Part shown: positions 59,682-60,187 of the stretch, piece after piece | How positions within the stretch are numbered: the first letter of the stretch is position 1 | How the letters are laid out: each line of letters begins with the position of its first letter | Source: an uncultured Nostocoides sp. | GTDB taxonomy: Bacteria; Actinomycetota; Actinomycetes; Actinomycetales; Dermatophilaceae | DNA: 60,187 nt | Assembly: GCA_937907685.1 (NCBI GenBank) | Contig: CALCXF010000020.1 | Location: 1 to 60,187 of the forward strand | Direction of reading: 5' to 3' | Notes under the pieces: generated by a model | The model's database searches: none | Told to the model about the DNA's origin: nothing | The model's input: only the letters and a program-made list of their open reading frames with translations | Translations under genes and position numbers: made by a program

Positions 59682-60167
59682 ATGGCAGCGTTCACGGTGT
59701 GGAAGTTCGAGGACCCGGCCGGGGCGCAGCACGCCGCCGAGAAGCTGAGGGACTCCGAGCGGGAGCAGCTCATCAAGATCCTCGACTACGCCGTCGTCAC
59801 CTGGCCCGAAGGTGCGTCGAAGCCGGAGACCGACCGGCACAACGAGGAGGTGCGGCGAGGCACCGGCTGGGGCGCACTGTGGGGGGTGCTGCTCGGCGCG
59901 CTGTTCTTCGTGCCGGTCATCGGCGGCGTCGCGGGTGCCGCCATCGGCGCCATCGCCAAGATGACGCAGGATGCCGGCATCAGCAAGGATCAGCTGGAGA
60001 CGATCCGCACCCAGGTCACCCCGGGCACCTCGGCACTGTTCGTCGTCACGGAGGAGGGGGACCTGGACCGGGTCGGCGAGCGCTTCCACCACATGAACAG
60101 CAAGCTCATCGCCACCAACCTCACCGACGCCGAGCGTCGCGTGATGCTGGAGACCTTCGGAAGCTGA
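59682..60167 (+). CDS. DUF1269 domain-containing membrane protein
   Basis: A 161-residue protein starting FTVWKFEDPAGAQHAAEKL, with one hydrophobic hairpin (GTGWGALWGVLLGALFFVPV and GGVAGAAIGAIAKM) and the C-terminal RTQVTPGTSALFVVTEEG, the pattern of DUF1269. Members look like small channel or stress-related membrane proteins; function unknown. GAGGAG precedes the ATG at 59682. It starts 140 bp after glycerate kinase and runs to 20 bp from the window end. Confidence 0.82.
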   Translation: MAAFTVWKFEDPAGAQHAAEKLRDSEREQLIKILDYAVVTWPEGASKPETDRHNEEVRRGTGWGALWGVLLGALFFVPVIGGVAGAAIGAIAKMTQDAGISKDQLETIRTQVTPGTSALFVVTEEGDLDRVGERFHHMNSKLIATNLTDAERRVMLETFGS

Positions 60168-60187
60168 CCGACGGCACGGGCGCCAGG

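Overview
The window is a 60.2 kb piece of a very GC-rich actinobacterial chromosome. Long antisense open frames, GTG starts, Asp/Glu/Ala/Arg-rich proteins, a resuscitation-promoting factor, a Pmt-type protein mannosyltransferase, the GlpR/SepX division gene beside a MoeA/Glp gene, and the rpfB-ksgA-ispE-ABC-F order all point to Actinomycetota, probably Micrococcales (Intrasporangiaceae-like). The genus cannot be fixed from sequence reading alone. I see no insertion sequence, prophage, integrase or CRISPR array.

Layout. 0-8 kb: a CPBP protease, a membrane alpha/beta-hydrolase, tRNA-Gln(TTG), a TetR regulator, trans-aconitate methyltransferase divergent from a MarR gene, and a large adenylation-carrier-membrane acyltransferase fusion behind an iron-box-like promoter. 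8-16 kb: a minus-strand housekeeping run (ABC-F, ispE, ksgA, rpfB, tatD, metG). 16-22 kb: small membrane and lipoproteins, then succinate dehydrogenase (sdhB and a fused sdhC-sdhA). 22-31 kb: rsmI divergent from pmt, a Dna2-like nuclease-helicase and a membrane phosphodiesterase. 30.6-34.1 kb: a copper island (csoR, copZ, copA, a Cys-rich copper-storage protein). 34-44 kb: a Vps62-like membrane protein, tRNA-Ala(CGC), an AI-2E transporter, and a tightly packed minus-strand run galU-moeA(glp)-moaC-mog-rimJ-glpR with fthC divergent. 44-60 kb: penicillin acylase, a cation/proton antiporter, FmdB, a SAF-domain protein, MscL, a DUF4011-type helicase-nuclease with a tiny overlapping partner, an MFS transporter, GlsB, an SRPBCC protein, a DUF4396 membrane protein with a CsoR-type operator, glycerate kinase and a DUF1269 protein.

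How it fits together. The clearest regulatory link is copper. The csoR-copZ-copA promoter and the promoter of the DUF4396 gene 27 kb away carry operators of the same geometry (TATAC-N9-GTATA), each with its -10 hexamer inside the distal half-site. This places the DUF4396 protein in the copper regulon by inference. The galU-to-glpR run couples molybdenum-cofactor-type genes (moeA/glp, moaC, mog) to the membrane receptor of the actinobacterial divisome.

Two window-wide oddities stand out. First, eight short imperfect tandem duplications (11-134 bp) lie inside or at the end of genes, another lies in an intergenic region, and there are three isolated one-base frameshifts. Removing one copy restores the frame of copA, the penicillin acylase, pmt and the MFS gene, so they are either recent lesions or assembly artefacts. 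Second, the octamer CGGCATAC/GTATGCCG occurs 25 times by eye, several-fold more than base composition predicts, in more than one reading frame and also between genes.
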